A stretch of DNA of 64,000 bases, from contig JANFOG010000002.1 of NCBI GenBank assembly GCA_024336345.1, positions 1,798,001 through 1,862,000 on the forward strand. Direction: 5' to 3'. Source of the DNA: Mariannaea sp. PMI_226 (Eukaryota > Ascomycota > Sordariomycetes > Hypocreales > Nectriaceae). Shown in pieces: positions 33,875 through 45,141 of the stretch. The position numbers and the translations under genes are program-made. The notes under the pieces are model-generated. The model was not told the origin of the DNA. It searched no databases and was given only the letters and a program-made list of their open reading frames with translations. How positions within the stretch are numbered: position 1 is the stretch's first letter; the number at the start of each line of letters is the position of its first letter.

Positions 33875-35624
33875 TCACTGAAGCAATGCCTTGATCCTTT
33901 TCCCAGAATTGATTAACACCTCATACGCCAATTCATCGCCCGGGTCGGTTTTTATCTTGCCTGTTCGCCGCTTTCGAACCTTTGCCTCTCGAGCTTTGAT
34001 GCCTTTCTCAGCAGCTTCGGCAAAACTTGGGCTATATTCCAATGTGCCGTGTCTGATCAGAAGCTGGATAGCAGCTTCAACGAGAAGAGACAGTTTGGCG
34101 TTGTCTTCCATCGCCACGGTGTTGGCAGGATGAATTATGAAACAGTGCTCCAAGAGCGGTGTTGATAAAGCAGCCTCAGCTTCGCTCTCTGGGTCTACCT
34201 TATTTGGGTCTTTGTACGACGACGGTATCAGGAGAAAAAAAAGCTCCCGAAGAAGAGTGACGCGAGCCTCTTGAATGAGGGGATCTTGTTTCTTACCAGC
34301 TCCTCTCATAATCAATGCGAAGAAATCCAAGGGTAGTAACTTGACGGCAGAAGAGTATCTCTCATACAGGTCGATGAGATCAGACGACTTGCGCATCGCA
34401 AATGTAGCAGTTGAGATGAGCATAAAGAGGCGTAAGCGGAGGCTGATCGACTCGGCCAACCCAGATTCTGATCCTCCGCTAGAATCAGGCCCACGTTTAT
34501 CTCTTGGTTTTTGGGGGGTCGGTGGTTCTGAAACACCCGAGGACATTGACTCGTCTTCGAAGTAGTCACCAAATTTATCATTTTCCAGATCAAGTATATT
34601 ATCGTCTCGTTTTCGTTTCTTTGAACCTTCTTTCCGGGGACCTCTGAGCTCCTTATCGAAAACTTCGCGGAAGGTACTTGAGTATAAATCACTTCCGTCT
34701 GCAAACAGAGCTTTTAGAATACCACTCATGCCGCGTGTCCGGCCGTCTGTTTGTTCCATGTACATGAGTATCATTGCGGTCTCTCGGGATATTCGGGGTG
34801 CCTCGCCCTGGCGATTTTTAGCCTCATGGGCCTCGTCGTCGAGCCGCTCCCTTTCTTTCCAATCCGCTTCTAAGACATCCATCATAAACTGAAGCCAGAC
34901 CTTCCAGTAACGCCATCGTCGAGGATATCTTGAGCTACAGTTGAAGGCCCAGCCAACGGTGAACCAAAGGTCTTGTCCACGGCTCCATACACTGCCTTCA
35001 TTGGCAATTCGACCCCTGATACGATCGTCATCTAGATCCATGGCATCATCACCATCGCTGTCGCCGTCAAGTGCTGGTCTTTCCCAACGCCGAACAATTC
35101 TAGGGGCTGGATGGAACTTGAACGCTGTTCGGAAATCGGCGTTGATGGGACCGACTCTCTGGAGAACAGTCTGAAGGTAGTTCAATGCCTGAGTTGGTAC
35201 ATCGAGGTTCTCCTCTCTCTCCGCTCGAGTCGTGTATTGTGGGTGTACAAGTAGGGTGTTCAACAAGGCGAGTTGGGTTGCGGGAGGAACATTGATAGGC
35301 TTCGCCGAGTACTTGGATGGTCGTCTTCGGTTACTGGAAGCGGTTATGGAATGAAGCAGATTGATGGCACACGGATCTAGAGTCATTTGTCAGAGAAGAA
35401 GAAACTTGGCCCTGGGCTGTTTAATGCCACATACAAAGTTGCTCTTCGAAATAAATTTGGGTGTGAGCTTTCAGATCGCGGGAAAGCTCTTGAGCTCTAA
35501 GATACGGCGCAGGATTGTCTGAAAGAGGAGTGCTGGCGGCAGTGGATTCCTCCTCAGCAGAATGATCAGCCGTCATGAATGATATTGGAGTTGTTATGAG
35601 AGACGAGGACGACGCGTGAGCCAT
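33875..35624 (-). CDS. Conserved-looking protein of unknown function, probably nuclear
   Basis: A 563-residue protein I do not recognise. Two exons were derived: 35624-35435 and 35376-33875. The GTATGT donor and TAG acceptor keep the frame through EEQLYPCAINLLHS. The body is helical with many Leu-rich segments, and a tryptophan/aromatic-rich core reads LWFTVGWAFNCSSRYPRRWR at about residues 195-215. An acidic stretch (DGDSDGDDAMDLDDDR) precedes this core. A basic KKRKR cluster (about 316) followed by an acidic patch, and a second basic cluster (KVRKRRTGK) near the C-terminus, suggest nuclear import. The dense hydrophobic packing suggests a repeat-type helical scaffold rather than an enzyme. 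No function is claimed. Confidence 0.82.
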
Positions 35625-37489
35625 GGCGTACTCGTAGTCATGAGCATAGGGTTAGCGTTGTGGTGGTGGACGCAGGCTGATGGACGACGACGTCGTATGA
35701 AGAGTTGAAGATGTCGCATCTTTTAGGTGGTAAGTAGATGCAGTCTAGGCATTATTAGGCGTTGTGGGCGTTTGGGTCGCGAAACGCGCCTGTCCAATCA
35801 ATTTACACTATCGCAGTTACTTCCCGCTGCATCGATGTACAGTGGAGAATTTCTTGCATCGCACCGTGGGTCCCTGTGGTCCAGTGGGCCTTTTCACTGG
35901 GCTTGACACGAAACACCAAAAAACACTGTGTGCGGATGGCAGGTGTGAATACTGTGCAGTGAATCGACAAGGACATCGAGACTAACCTACCTACCCACCT
36001 TACCCAAGGTAAGCATGGCTTAAAAGCTTTAAAGTACTGTATGCAGTCTTGTCTTTAACAACTAGAATAACAATATCTGCTAGCATAAGCAGACACGCGG
36101 GTTCTCTAACTATCTTGGACAAGCTTCTCGGGAGGGCAATTGATGAGATTGACCACCAAAGCTACCTACCTACCGTTGACTACGCACCACTGTTAGGTTT
36201 GAACCATCAAGTCCCCATCATTTTGCCCTGGCAAGTGACTGGTGGCGGAACGCAAAATGCAGGATATTTTATTTATTCTCCAGGGCTATGGTACGTACAA
36301 GTCGTCAAACATGAGAAGTCTCTCCCTTAGGCTCCAGCTCCAGCTCTAGTCGTCCAACTTTTTGGTGCTTGTTGATCAATTAAGCTGAGGGATGACGATT
36401 GCGGGGCACAGTAGTTACCGTTCTAGGTACTGTAAGGTACCTTTAACCCCTCCCTACCTGGTCCGTGACATTGGTAGGTAACCTGCCCACTGTAGCTAAG
36501 GTAACTAAAAAGGGCCAAGACATAAGGTAAGGCATGATATATCTACAGCACGAAGCCCTATCTACGACAGGCCCAAACCCGTGGCAGTGCACTAGGCAAT
36601 GTACTGTAGGGGCGGGACACATTAATTAGTTACCAAGATATCCGATTTCTAACCATCTCCCTCCATGCAGACTTCAAACTAATTTTGTACCTGCTACAGT
36701 AGCGCGGTAATTCCCCGCATGCTCAATCCACTCCCTCTTCTCCATTAAGCTTCCTCTCCAGTTCCCGGTTCCTGTTGCACACCTGCGCCACCCTTGGCCG
36801 GTTACGTCGCCGAGCCTAGCTCTATCGACAGATCCGGGGTAGAGAAGCACGAAGTACAGTACCTACCTCTACCTTGTATACACGAAAGACTCTGTGCCGC
36901 TCCAACCAAACCAATTGTTCACGTGTTTTGGATGGATGCTTTTGGTACGGCGCATCTCCTCCGGGACAAGGTTCAAGTGGTGTTGCGCTGTTGTTATTCC
37001 TTGTTATTAACCCACGCACCTCCCCGTACCTCTCAACGATGCTCGTCCCTTCGCCACTGTTCGTGTCGTCATCCTTGAGCACCGAACAAAGCCCAGTCCA
37101 GCATCGATACCATATCACCTCGAGGCTTATACTCGTGATATAATTCTACCAATATCTAACTTCGGCTATCACCATCGCTACCATTCTCCCTCCTCATCTC
37201 GTCGAAAGACACTCATTCCGAGTCGGCACCGTCTTCCTGTCATGTCATTGCGATACCTCGGACCATAGGTAATCTCTTGCCCCTCGTCTGATGATTGCAT
37301 ATCTGTAAGGTAACTGACCAAAATGCATCAATAGTATTGATTACTAGCTTGCAGAGCCTCTACTCTCACCAGCCAATTCTCCTATAGCTGGCGTCCAGAA
37401 CAAAAAAAAAAAAAAAAAAAAAAAAAAGCATACCACCACACCAGTCCTTCGAGAGAAATATATTCGTACAACCTCAGAAAGTACTGCCA
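35625..37489. other. Intergenic region with promoter of the CBM48 gene
   Basis: No gene was recognised. GGTACCT/AGGTAACC-like words are clustered at about 36425-36500. A poly-A tract lies just before the next gene. Confidence 0.6.
37402..37427 (+). repeat. Poly(A) tract of 26
   Basis: This uninterrupted A run lies about 63 bp upstream of the CBM48 start codon, within the core promoter or leader. Confidence 0.8.
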
Positions 37490-39094
37490 ATGACTTCCAT
37501 CATGTCATCACCACCAAAGGTTCCGTTTACGATCACCTACAAGAAACCAGGAACAACGCCTCCACTATACCTCGCAGGCTCGTTCTCCGACCCACAATGG
37601 CAGCCCAAAGAGATGGAATATAATTCCGACAAAGATGGAGAGTACGTTTTTCAGTCTCAAGTTGCAGTAGAAACGGGAAAAAATTACCAGTTCAAACTTC
37701 GACTAGGTCAAGGTGACTGGTGGGTGTTATCCGAAGACTATCCAACTGGTATGGGCACTGTTTCGCAACTTTTGCATCTTGATCGTACCTATTTGTCTAA
37801 CGGTTTATAGCAACCGACGCTTCCGGTAATAGAAACAATATTCTCAGTGTCCCTCGCTCTCAACTGCATCAGGATGGCGATGACGGTTTCCCTCGTGATG
37901 CATCCATCAAAGATACGTCCAAGCAGCCGATGCCCACTATTGAAGTACAAGCCTCGAAAGTTGAGGAGAGCGGCGGCGATGAGGCAGATAGCCTAAGCAC
38001 ACCCTTGTTTGCCCACGAATGCTTAGGGGCTTATGAATTTCCAGACGATGAATCTGAGGAGGAAATTTATCCAAGTATTCCTATGAGGCGATATATGGAT
38101 TCTTCCATAGATCACGACGAAACCCACATCGATACTAATGACCCGACACTTGAAAAATTTCCTTCTGAACGTGGATCCATCCTGGATGCCTTACGCACGA
38201 TACAAACCCATCTCAACGAAGACCAAGCCCAGCTTAAAGATATCCCAGCTTCGCCTCGTGTTGTCTCCGGTGGTCGACACAGCAGCATCGACTCATCAGA
38301 AGATCTCAGTTTGTCGCCAGTTGCAATAAGTCCATGCACCACGAGGAGACGAGAGCAGCGCCAGTCGCATAGCAGTTTCAGAAGAAGCAGATCAGCAGTT
38401 TCGCTTGGGTCCATTGCGGAAGAGGATACAAGACATGAAGATGCCAAGCCAGATGATGCAGATCGAGGCGACATTAGCCCGAGGCAGCTCAGCCCAGAGA
38501 CTGCACCGTATAAAGCTCCTATAATAATCAATCCGAATCCAGCACCAACTGGCAAGGAGCGGCAGCTGCCTCTAGGCGAAGAAGACGAGGCTGTGGCAAT
38601 GAAAAGCCACATGCCAGCCATTAACGGTAAAGATGGTAAGATGTAACCAAAATGCCTGCTGGCTATGTCTCTGATATGGACCAAGCAAGCCAAGAGTCGA
38701 AGACTGCGGCGAAGATCCCGTCTGATAGAGTCACGGAGATAAACTTACAAGCGAGCGTCCATCAGGTCAAGGTTCACTCAGAATTATCGAAAGACGATGA
38801 AATGGGCCCAAAAGATTTCGATCCCACTCTGCCGCCCGCTTCCGCATCAGGAGAATCTGATGGGACATTGAGCTCGGAATCATCTTCGCCTCCTGCCGTA
38901 GAGAAAAGCCATATCGATGTCAGTAAATGGCTCCAAGTATATTTGGCCAGAGTTCAACAGAACAAAACTCGCGTGTAAGTGCAACCGAAGGTTCATATGA
39001 TTACGTGAAATTGACAATTCTTCTCAGGATAATGGCAGCTGGTGCAGTGGCTCTGGCTGTGGCAGTTCGACGGTGGAACGGATCCGAGAAGTAG
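37490..39094 (+). CDS. CBM48 (AMPK-type glycogen-binding) protein with putative C-terminal membrane tail
   Basis: Predicted glucan-binding protein of 479 residues. Four exons were derived: 37490-37748, 37811-38635, 38686-38974 and 39028-39094. The third junction is the least certain: the acceptor could be nine bases further right. Residues 8-95 match the AMPK-beta/CBM48 fold: VPFTITYKKPGTTPPLYLAG, then SDPQWQPKEM, and FKLRLGQGDWWVLSEDYPT ahead of TDASGNRNN. A long Ser/Asp/Glu-rich disordered region follows. The last exon encodes VIMAAGAVALAVAV followed by RRW, a short hydrophobic segment with a basic flank, as in tail-anchored membrane proteins. If intron 3 is retained, translation stops at once (GTG TAA) and the tail is lost. 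A role linking glycogen or protein kinase signalling to a membrane is inferred only. Confidence 0.82.
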
Positions 39095-39668
39095 TTGCCC
39101 AAAATAAGTGGCAGGGATTCAAAGTGTGAATCTCAAATCCAGTGGAATGGCATATATGGAACATATATGGAGTTGCTCGAAAAAAATTGGTACAGAAACA
39201 GATTCTTGAGTCGTGTTGTTTGGTTCGCTTTGGTTCGTATGTAAGGAAGGATAGCTCCGGCAGTTTGTACCAGCGCCGTGTAAAGACTGATTCAAGGTTT
39301 CTTTGACGCACACTTGATAAATAATCTCGCTTCATATGATTAATAATTTTTCATCTGAATTTAGCTAATTTATCTTCAATTGTAACCAATATGAATCCCC
39401 AATCAGTTGTCCATTTACCCAAGGTAAAAAACAAAACCACCTACAACCACCTCACACTGAGGGTATCACTTATAAGGTATCTGTAATTATGCACCTAAAT
39501 TTATGGATACCTGGTTGAGCAACTCACCAATAGTGATGGCCCCACATCCCGCCGGATGCTCTAAGCTCCGGTGACCGACGTGCTACTGTCGCTGTAGTCT
39601 GGAGTCCCAAGGTGAAAAAAAAATGATGTAAAACTCCGTCAACTTGTCAAGCAACAGACTAGCACGCG
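39095..39668. other. Intergenic region with MRH4 promoter
   Basis: This holds the CBM48 3' flank and the MRH4 promoter. A T/A-rich stretch lies at about 39335-39400. No gene was seen. Confidence 0.55.
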
Positions 39669-41513
39669 ATGTTGGCCAGTCAATCCACCAACATGCACCG
39701 TGCTGCAGTAGGCTCAATATGTTCGCTATGCCTCTCAGCAGGCCGCCCTGCCGCTACAATACGGCCAGCATTGCTTCCGTGTATTACGCAGCGCTTCGCG
39801 TCGTTGCGCATGAAGCCTCGCCCATCACGAATGGTGCTAGCTGATCGAGTTTCGCAAGCCCCGCCATCCCGCGATGATCGAAGAACTCGACGAGAGAATG
39901 CCCCCGGCCCCTTTGGCGGCATGAACAAGACCTTTGCAAATATCGACCCGGCTCGGCGTTCAGCACGACATCGCGCGCTGACAGCCAAGGATTCGAAAGG
40001 AAGAGGACAAGGAAGAGGCAACAAGGACAAGGACAACGATGATCGAAAAGCGTTGAAAATGCAGCGAGCATTGGCTACGATTTCATATGGAAAGCGAATG
40101 ACTGTGAAAGAACGTATGGCGGAATACGAGACCTTTGACAACTTTGATCTTCTGCCCTCCCTACAAATTGCCCTTTCAGACGAACTCTTTAAGGGCATGG
40201 TCGACATCAAACCCACACCTGTGCAAAGATTAGCAATTCCTGCGCTCTTAGGCCAGACGTCGGCAGACAGCGCTAAGGAGGAGTCCCAAGAAAGCAAGTC
40301 TTTCTTGCTCGCCGCTGAGACCGGCTCTGGCAAGACGCTCGCATACCTACTCCCTGCCATTGATGCCATGAAGATAGCCGAGGCGGAGGACCCAGAGATT
40401 AAGGCGTACAAAGAACGTTGGTTGGCGGAAAAGGAAAAGCAGGAAGCTGGAGCCGCCAAAGGAAGGCCCTTTGATGAGCCGCACCCGACCATGGCTCGAC
40501 CCAAGGTTATTGTTCTCGTACCTACCGCTGAGCTTGCCCATCAGGTTTCTAAAGTCTCCAAGTCCCTCGCACACGTTGCGAAGTTCAAGACGGAGATGCT
40601 CTCTTCAGACCTGAAGCCTCAGCAGATCCAGCGGAACCTGTACGGGCCTAGGGGCGTGGACGTCATCATTTCTACACCTCACCTGCTCGCATCCATTGCG
40701 GACTCCGACCCCAACATTCTTTCACGGGTAACCCACCTCATTGTAGATGAGGCTGATTCTCTTTTCGACCGAAGCTTTGCCCCAGTGACGACGAGCATCA
40801 TCGAGCGAGCATCGCCATCAATGAAGCAGTTCATTTGCTGTTCCGCAACCATTCCAAGAAAGCTAAACAATTACCTGGCTACCAACTACCCTAAAATGAT
40901 GCGAATTACTACACCAAACCTCCACGCCATCCCACGTCGTGTCCAACTTGGTGTGATTGACGTCTCGAAGGACCCCTACCGCAACAACAAGGACCTTGCG
41001 TGTGCCGATGTCATCTACGGTATTGGCCGTGAGGCGTCAAGGCACGAAGGACCGGTGAAGGGTGAAGTTGATGTTCGCCGTGTCATGGTCTTTGTGAACG
41101 AACGTGAGAAAACCGAGGAGTTGGCAGAGTATCTTCGGTCTAAGGGTATCAATGCCGACGCTCTTCACAGAGACACTCCAGAAAAGCGCCATGGAGAGAT
41201 CTTGGACACCTTCACGTCATCAGAACCTCTAAGAATCCCCGCTCCCACAACCCCATCAGGACGCCGAAGTTTACCTAATGTGAGGGTGATTGTTGTGACG
41301 GATTTGGCATCTCGGGGCATTGACACACTGGCTGTTCGTCATGTCGTTTTGTACGACGTGCCCCACACAACAATTGACTTCATCCACAGACTTGGTCGAG
41401 CTGGACGAATGGGACGACGTGGCCGCGGTATCGTCTTGGTTGGCAATGATGACCGAAAGGACGTGGTTGCGGAAGTGAAGAACAGCATGTTTATGGGACA
41501 GGCTCTGATTTAA
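39669..41513 (+). CDS. MRH4: Mitochondrial DEAD-box RNA helicase MRH4
   Basis: ATP-dependent RNA helicase needed in yeast for late assembly of the large mitochondrial ribosomal subunit. The 614-residue protein is encoded by one exon. The Arg/Ser/Ala-rich N-terminus (ITQRFASLRMKPRPSRM) fits a mitochondrial presequence. Helicase motifs are complete: Q-motif KPTPVQRLAIPALL, motif I AAETGSGKT (about 216), Ia PTAELAHQV, motif II VDEADSLFD (about 358), motif III CSATIP (about 390), motif V TDLASRGID and motif VI HRLGRAGRMGRRG (about 573). A charged insertion of about 40 residues lies between motifs I and Ia. The family fits MRH4 by the presequence, the insertion and the short C-terminus after motif VI. 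An alternative start at MHRAAVG lies nine codons downstream. Confidence 0.92.
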   Translation: MLASQSTNMHRAAVGSICSLCLSAGRPAATIRPALLPCITQRFASLRMKPRPSRMVLADRVSQAPPSRDDRRTRRENAPGPFGGMNKTFANIDPARRSARHRALTAKDSKGRGQGRGNKDKDNDDRKALKMQRALATISYGKRMTVKERMAEYETFDNFDLLPSLQIALSDELFKGMVDIKPTPVQRLAIPALLGQTSADSAKEESQESKSFLLAAETGSGKTLAYLLPAIDAMKIAEAEDPEIKAYKERWLAEKEKQEAGAAKGRPFDEPHPTMARPKVIVLVPTAELAHQVSKVSKSLAHVAKFKTEMLSSDLKPQQIQRNLYGPRGVDVIISTPHLLASIADSDPNILSRVTHLIVDEADSLFDRSFAPVTTSIIERASPSMKQFICCSATIPRKLNNYLATNYPKMMRITTPNLHAIPRRVQLGVIDVSKDPYRNNKDLACADVIYGIGREASRHEGPVKGEVDVRRVMVFVNEREKTEELAEYLRSKGINADALHRDTPEKRHGEILDTFTSSEPLRIPAPTTPSGRRSLPNVRVIVVTDLASRGIDTLAVRHVVLYDVPHTTIDFIHRLGRAGRMGRRGRGIVLVGNDDRKDVVAEVKNSMFMGQALI

Positions 41514-42907
41514 TTGATGCACTGTCATGTGCAGCAAGTTCGCTTTACCTTGTATGATAGAAAAACGGTGTACGATCAGCACAGTATGTATTCGTGGCCT
41601 ACGACTAGAAACGATTTCAATGTTCTGTATTGGAGTAAGAGGAGGGATGTTTAGCATCGTCTTGACCAGGAAAAAATTAGGTGGGAGTTTTTCTCGGTAC
41701 TGTTTTTTCAAAAGAGCCACTCCACCAATATCACAACAGCATCTTGTACTATATCCAACTAAAGGTTTCTGATAGAAACGATTACAGATATATGTTTCAT
41801 ATATAAAAATGAGAAAGAAAAAGAAAGTCAGAAAGAAGCTCATATTAAGTATCAGAAATCCTGGTCGCGATAATAGATGATCCAGACGGAGCATCAACGC
41901 GAGTAACCTCACTGTCCTTTAATTACCCCAAGTGGACGATCGGCCAGTTCTTCGGAGCAATCGTTAGACTTCACTCCTCTACTCGTGCTTCTTAGTATCC
42001 TTCCTCGTCATCCTTGCCTAAAGAATCAAGTTACCGTGAAGGAGCCGCACCAGCATGCCTCGCTGCTTTTCCGAGTCTGCACTCTTAGAACTCAACGACA
42101 TCTTTAATGTTTCAATATGGCCCGACAACAACGGGCTTGGTTCTTCTCAGTCGCATATGCATAAATCCTACTCCCGGCCCAGTGTCACCCTAGAACCTGG
42201 TGAAATAGGATGATCCCTTTTCATGGGTATCTTCTCGGTCAACTTTTGAGATGACCAACTGGTAGAAGCAGAGGCAACTTTTTGCGATCACCCAATAGAA
42301 TGGGATTTCGACGACCGGGGTAGCCCACGTTGCCTCGCCTGCTGACTTTGAAACAGGTAAAAATAGTACTTAGATGAAGTGGATCGATGGATGAGATAGA
42401 AACTGGAATAATAGGTTAACTACGGAATACTACCTTGAGGCTCTTCTAACCAATGCTTTTCCAATCCTGGGAGCACGTTGTCGGAGAAGCAAGAAACACA
42501 TTGCTTGACTTATATACATCGCAGCAAACTTGACCCGTCCTGGCCATCTCTTCGCCATGCTCAAATCCTTCCTTCAGCAGTCACGAAGAGTATCCCCGCC
42601 TATTACGGGCACTTCCTATTTGAGGAGACTGGCTCGAAGATGATTTTGCCATCCTACTGGATAATATCAAAGAACAGTGGTTTTTACGGAGACTGCATAA
42701 GATAGAATGAAACCTTAGCTTGAAGGCAATCTTCGATCGGAGCATGTCCAGTTGTCAAGGCTTGAGAGTACCGAGGCGTATAAATAAAGGAGGGCCCTCG
42801 GGAAATCGTCTCAACCACTTCCACGATCTATATTGGCATCTACTATATCAACCTTTCAGCATTCTACTGCTGTCTTTCAGCAGTACCTGCTGCCTGTCTA
42901 CGTCACA
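41514..42907. other. Intergenic region with promoter of the secreted-protein gene
   Basis: No gene was recognised. The right end carries a strong TATA box, listed separately. Confidence 0.6.
42779..42788 (+). promoter_or_regulatory. TATA box
   Basis: The sequence TATATAAATA lies 120 bp upstream of the secreted-protein start codon. It is a near-perfect TATA element, placing transcription start at roughly 42815-42830. TATA-dependent genes in fungi are often inducible. Confidence 0.7.
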
Positions 42908-45141
42908 ATGCACCCCATCGCAGTTCTTCTTGCCTTGGGCTTCACAGCTCTCGGTAGAGCAGCACAGATACCTCATGAGCCGCTCGTTGCAATCAGGCAA
43001 TCTAGGATGGAGCTTAGCCGCCGGGAACTAGTCGATGGATGCCCTAGTAAGGAGACAACGGATGCAGACCAAAGCGATCCAGCTTCATTCTCCAAAGCCG
43101 GCGCTCAAGACTACCTCGATTCATTCCTTAAAAAGGATAACTATGCAGTTCTAAGTATGCCTGACACACCTCAGCACCCATTTCTGTTGTCTTGGCTAAC
43201 AGGCCTGTTTAGGCAATTCAACCAGTTGGTTGAGGCTACTTGACCAGTCTACGAGTTTCGGCGGAGGATTTACGAGCCAGTTGGACTGTACCGATGTTCA
43301 TAGTAGTAGTTGTGTTATCACTACTACAGCATGCCAAGATTTTACCCCTCATCAAGGTGAGTAGGAAAACGACTTCGACCAGGTCATTTCCAGCTTTGCT
43401 TCCTCATTACTAACAGATTTTCAGTATGGTGGATTAGATCTTCGGCCGTCAACGTGCATAACTTCTTCGCAGAAGCCTTCTCAACTGTCAATGTCTACAC
43501 ACTAAACCAGTCATTAAATATTGACAGCATGGTTAAGGACTTTGATGTTGGAAAAATGGATCAACAAAAGTCAAATTTTATTGCTGAGCTCCTTAAAGTA
43601 TTCTCGCCATTTGGTTCCATTTTCGACAAGTCGAACAAACTCAATGGCGGTCCAGGTACCTTGTCAGACAAAGCCGGTCTGATTGGTGCTATCATTGGTC
43701 TTGCGGGAGCATCTGTTTCTTTGGCTGATTGGATTCATGAGAATGCTCTACCCTCTCCTCCGACCCCAGCAGATCTCGCAGCCGTGGCTGGCCATGCACT
43801 GAGCAAATTCTTTTCGGACACAGTTACAATGATCCAGCAGACAAATAAGCAGATCTTCATGAGCCCCAGGTCAGGCGAGAAGGACTACCTCACACCCTTC
43901 GTCAGCGCCCTGAAGCAGGCCGGTGCTACTGTTCAAGACAATCTACACCCAATTGCGCAAATTCTTGGGACTGGCGCCTTTGTTAACCCTCCTGACGGTA
44001 ATTACGGAACCGCATTTCTATCTGCCATGAACCTCACGCAATGGCAGCTTGCTACGGCCATTCTGTCCGCCCAGAACGTAGCAGTATATGAGAATCTTAT
44101 TGGCAAACAGGACCTGTGCAATAAAAAAGTGGCTTATTGGACTGGAAGCACCTGTATCACTTTGAAGAAGATTGAGGTCGACGGCCAGACTGGAGCCATT
44201 ACAAAAGCAGAGGATATCCCCGATGATATCGCAAATAAATGGGCCAAATATCAACTCGACTTGCCCCAGCTTTATGCTAACGTCAAACAATGCAATAACA
44301 AGGGGACTCCGCCTGACTACAACACTCCCTACGATGGCCCTTATCCCCCATGCGCATTTCCCCTCGCCTACATACATGGTCAAAATGACTGTCCTGATTG
44401 GCCTGGGCCTAAAGGTTTTGAATTCACAGGGTGTACTTACCCCTGTACTCAGACGAAGCATTGCAACAATCCTGAAAAGTGCATGACGTATCCAGATTGC
44501 GAGCATGAAGATTATTGGGCACAGTTCACGGGGCAAACTACTGGACCCATTTCGCACAACGAGGGGACCAAAATCGTAAGAGTCCACGTCCACACTTTCA
44601 CCCAGCGCGTCGCTGTAAGTTACTAATCTTGGCCTCTAATGCAGCATGTCAATACCGCGTGTATTGTTGTCAACGATAGCCCACGGTGTCAAAAAGGGAA
44701 TAAAAGTTCTCCCTACAGTAAGTAGAGCCATATAGACCTCCAATAACTGGGACTATACTAATATGCAAAAGACGTTGCGTACCAAGGCACAGAGATGTCG
44801 ACCGTAACTATCTATGCTGGTCTTCCTTCTGACACAACCAACAAGATGGTTACGCCTGGATGCCAGCTTGATGCCCTGGTCCCAGCCAGCTATGGAGATG
44901 TATACTTCGGAGCGGATGGCTGTCTATACGACTCGTCAAGTAAGTTCATTCCCGAACACGGTGCTCATGGTGCAGTAAACTAACAAACTCCATAGGCACA
45001 CAAATCAACGGCCAATGTTGCAGAAACCCGCCAACAACACCAATCCAAGTTGTCAACCCGTATTACAAAGGGTAACAAATGGCCGCTCTATACATAGCCT
45101 TAATGTTGTTTTATCTTTCTTGCAGCGTTGCAGCGGTTTAG
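42908..45141 (+). CDS. Secreted Cys-rich protein of unknown function
   Basis: A predicted secreted protein of 624 residues that I do not recognise. Seven exons were derived: 42908-43154, 43213-43356, 43425-44575, 44645-44717, 44772-44939, 44996-45071 and 45126-45141. All junctions are GT-AG and frame-consistent. The N-terminus has a classic signal peptide (HPIAVLLALGFTALGRAA). An Arg-Arg pair at about 38-39 could be a Kex2-type processing site. Cysteines cluster at about 135-165 and again after about residue 350, whereas the region between is nearly Cys-free. That region contains a hydrophobic glycine-rich segment, GLIGAIIGLAGASVSL (about 216-231). The Cys-rich C-terminal part has GQCCRNPP near the end. 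The gene has a strong TATA box. The family and any biological activity are unknown. Confidence 0.82.

Noticed and set aside
39680..40504. Minus-strand open frame of 274 codons
   Set aside because: Antisense to MRH4; composition follows the helicase codons.
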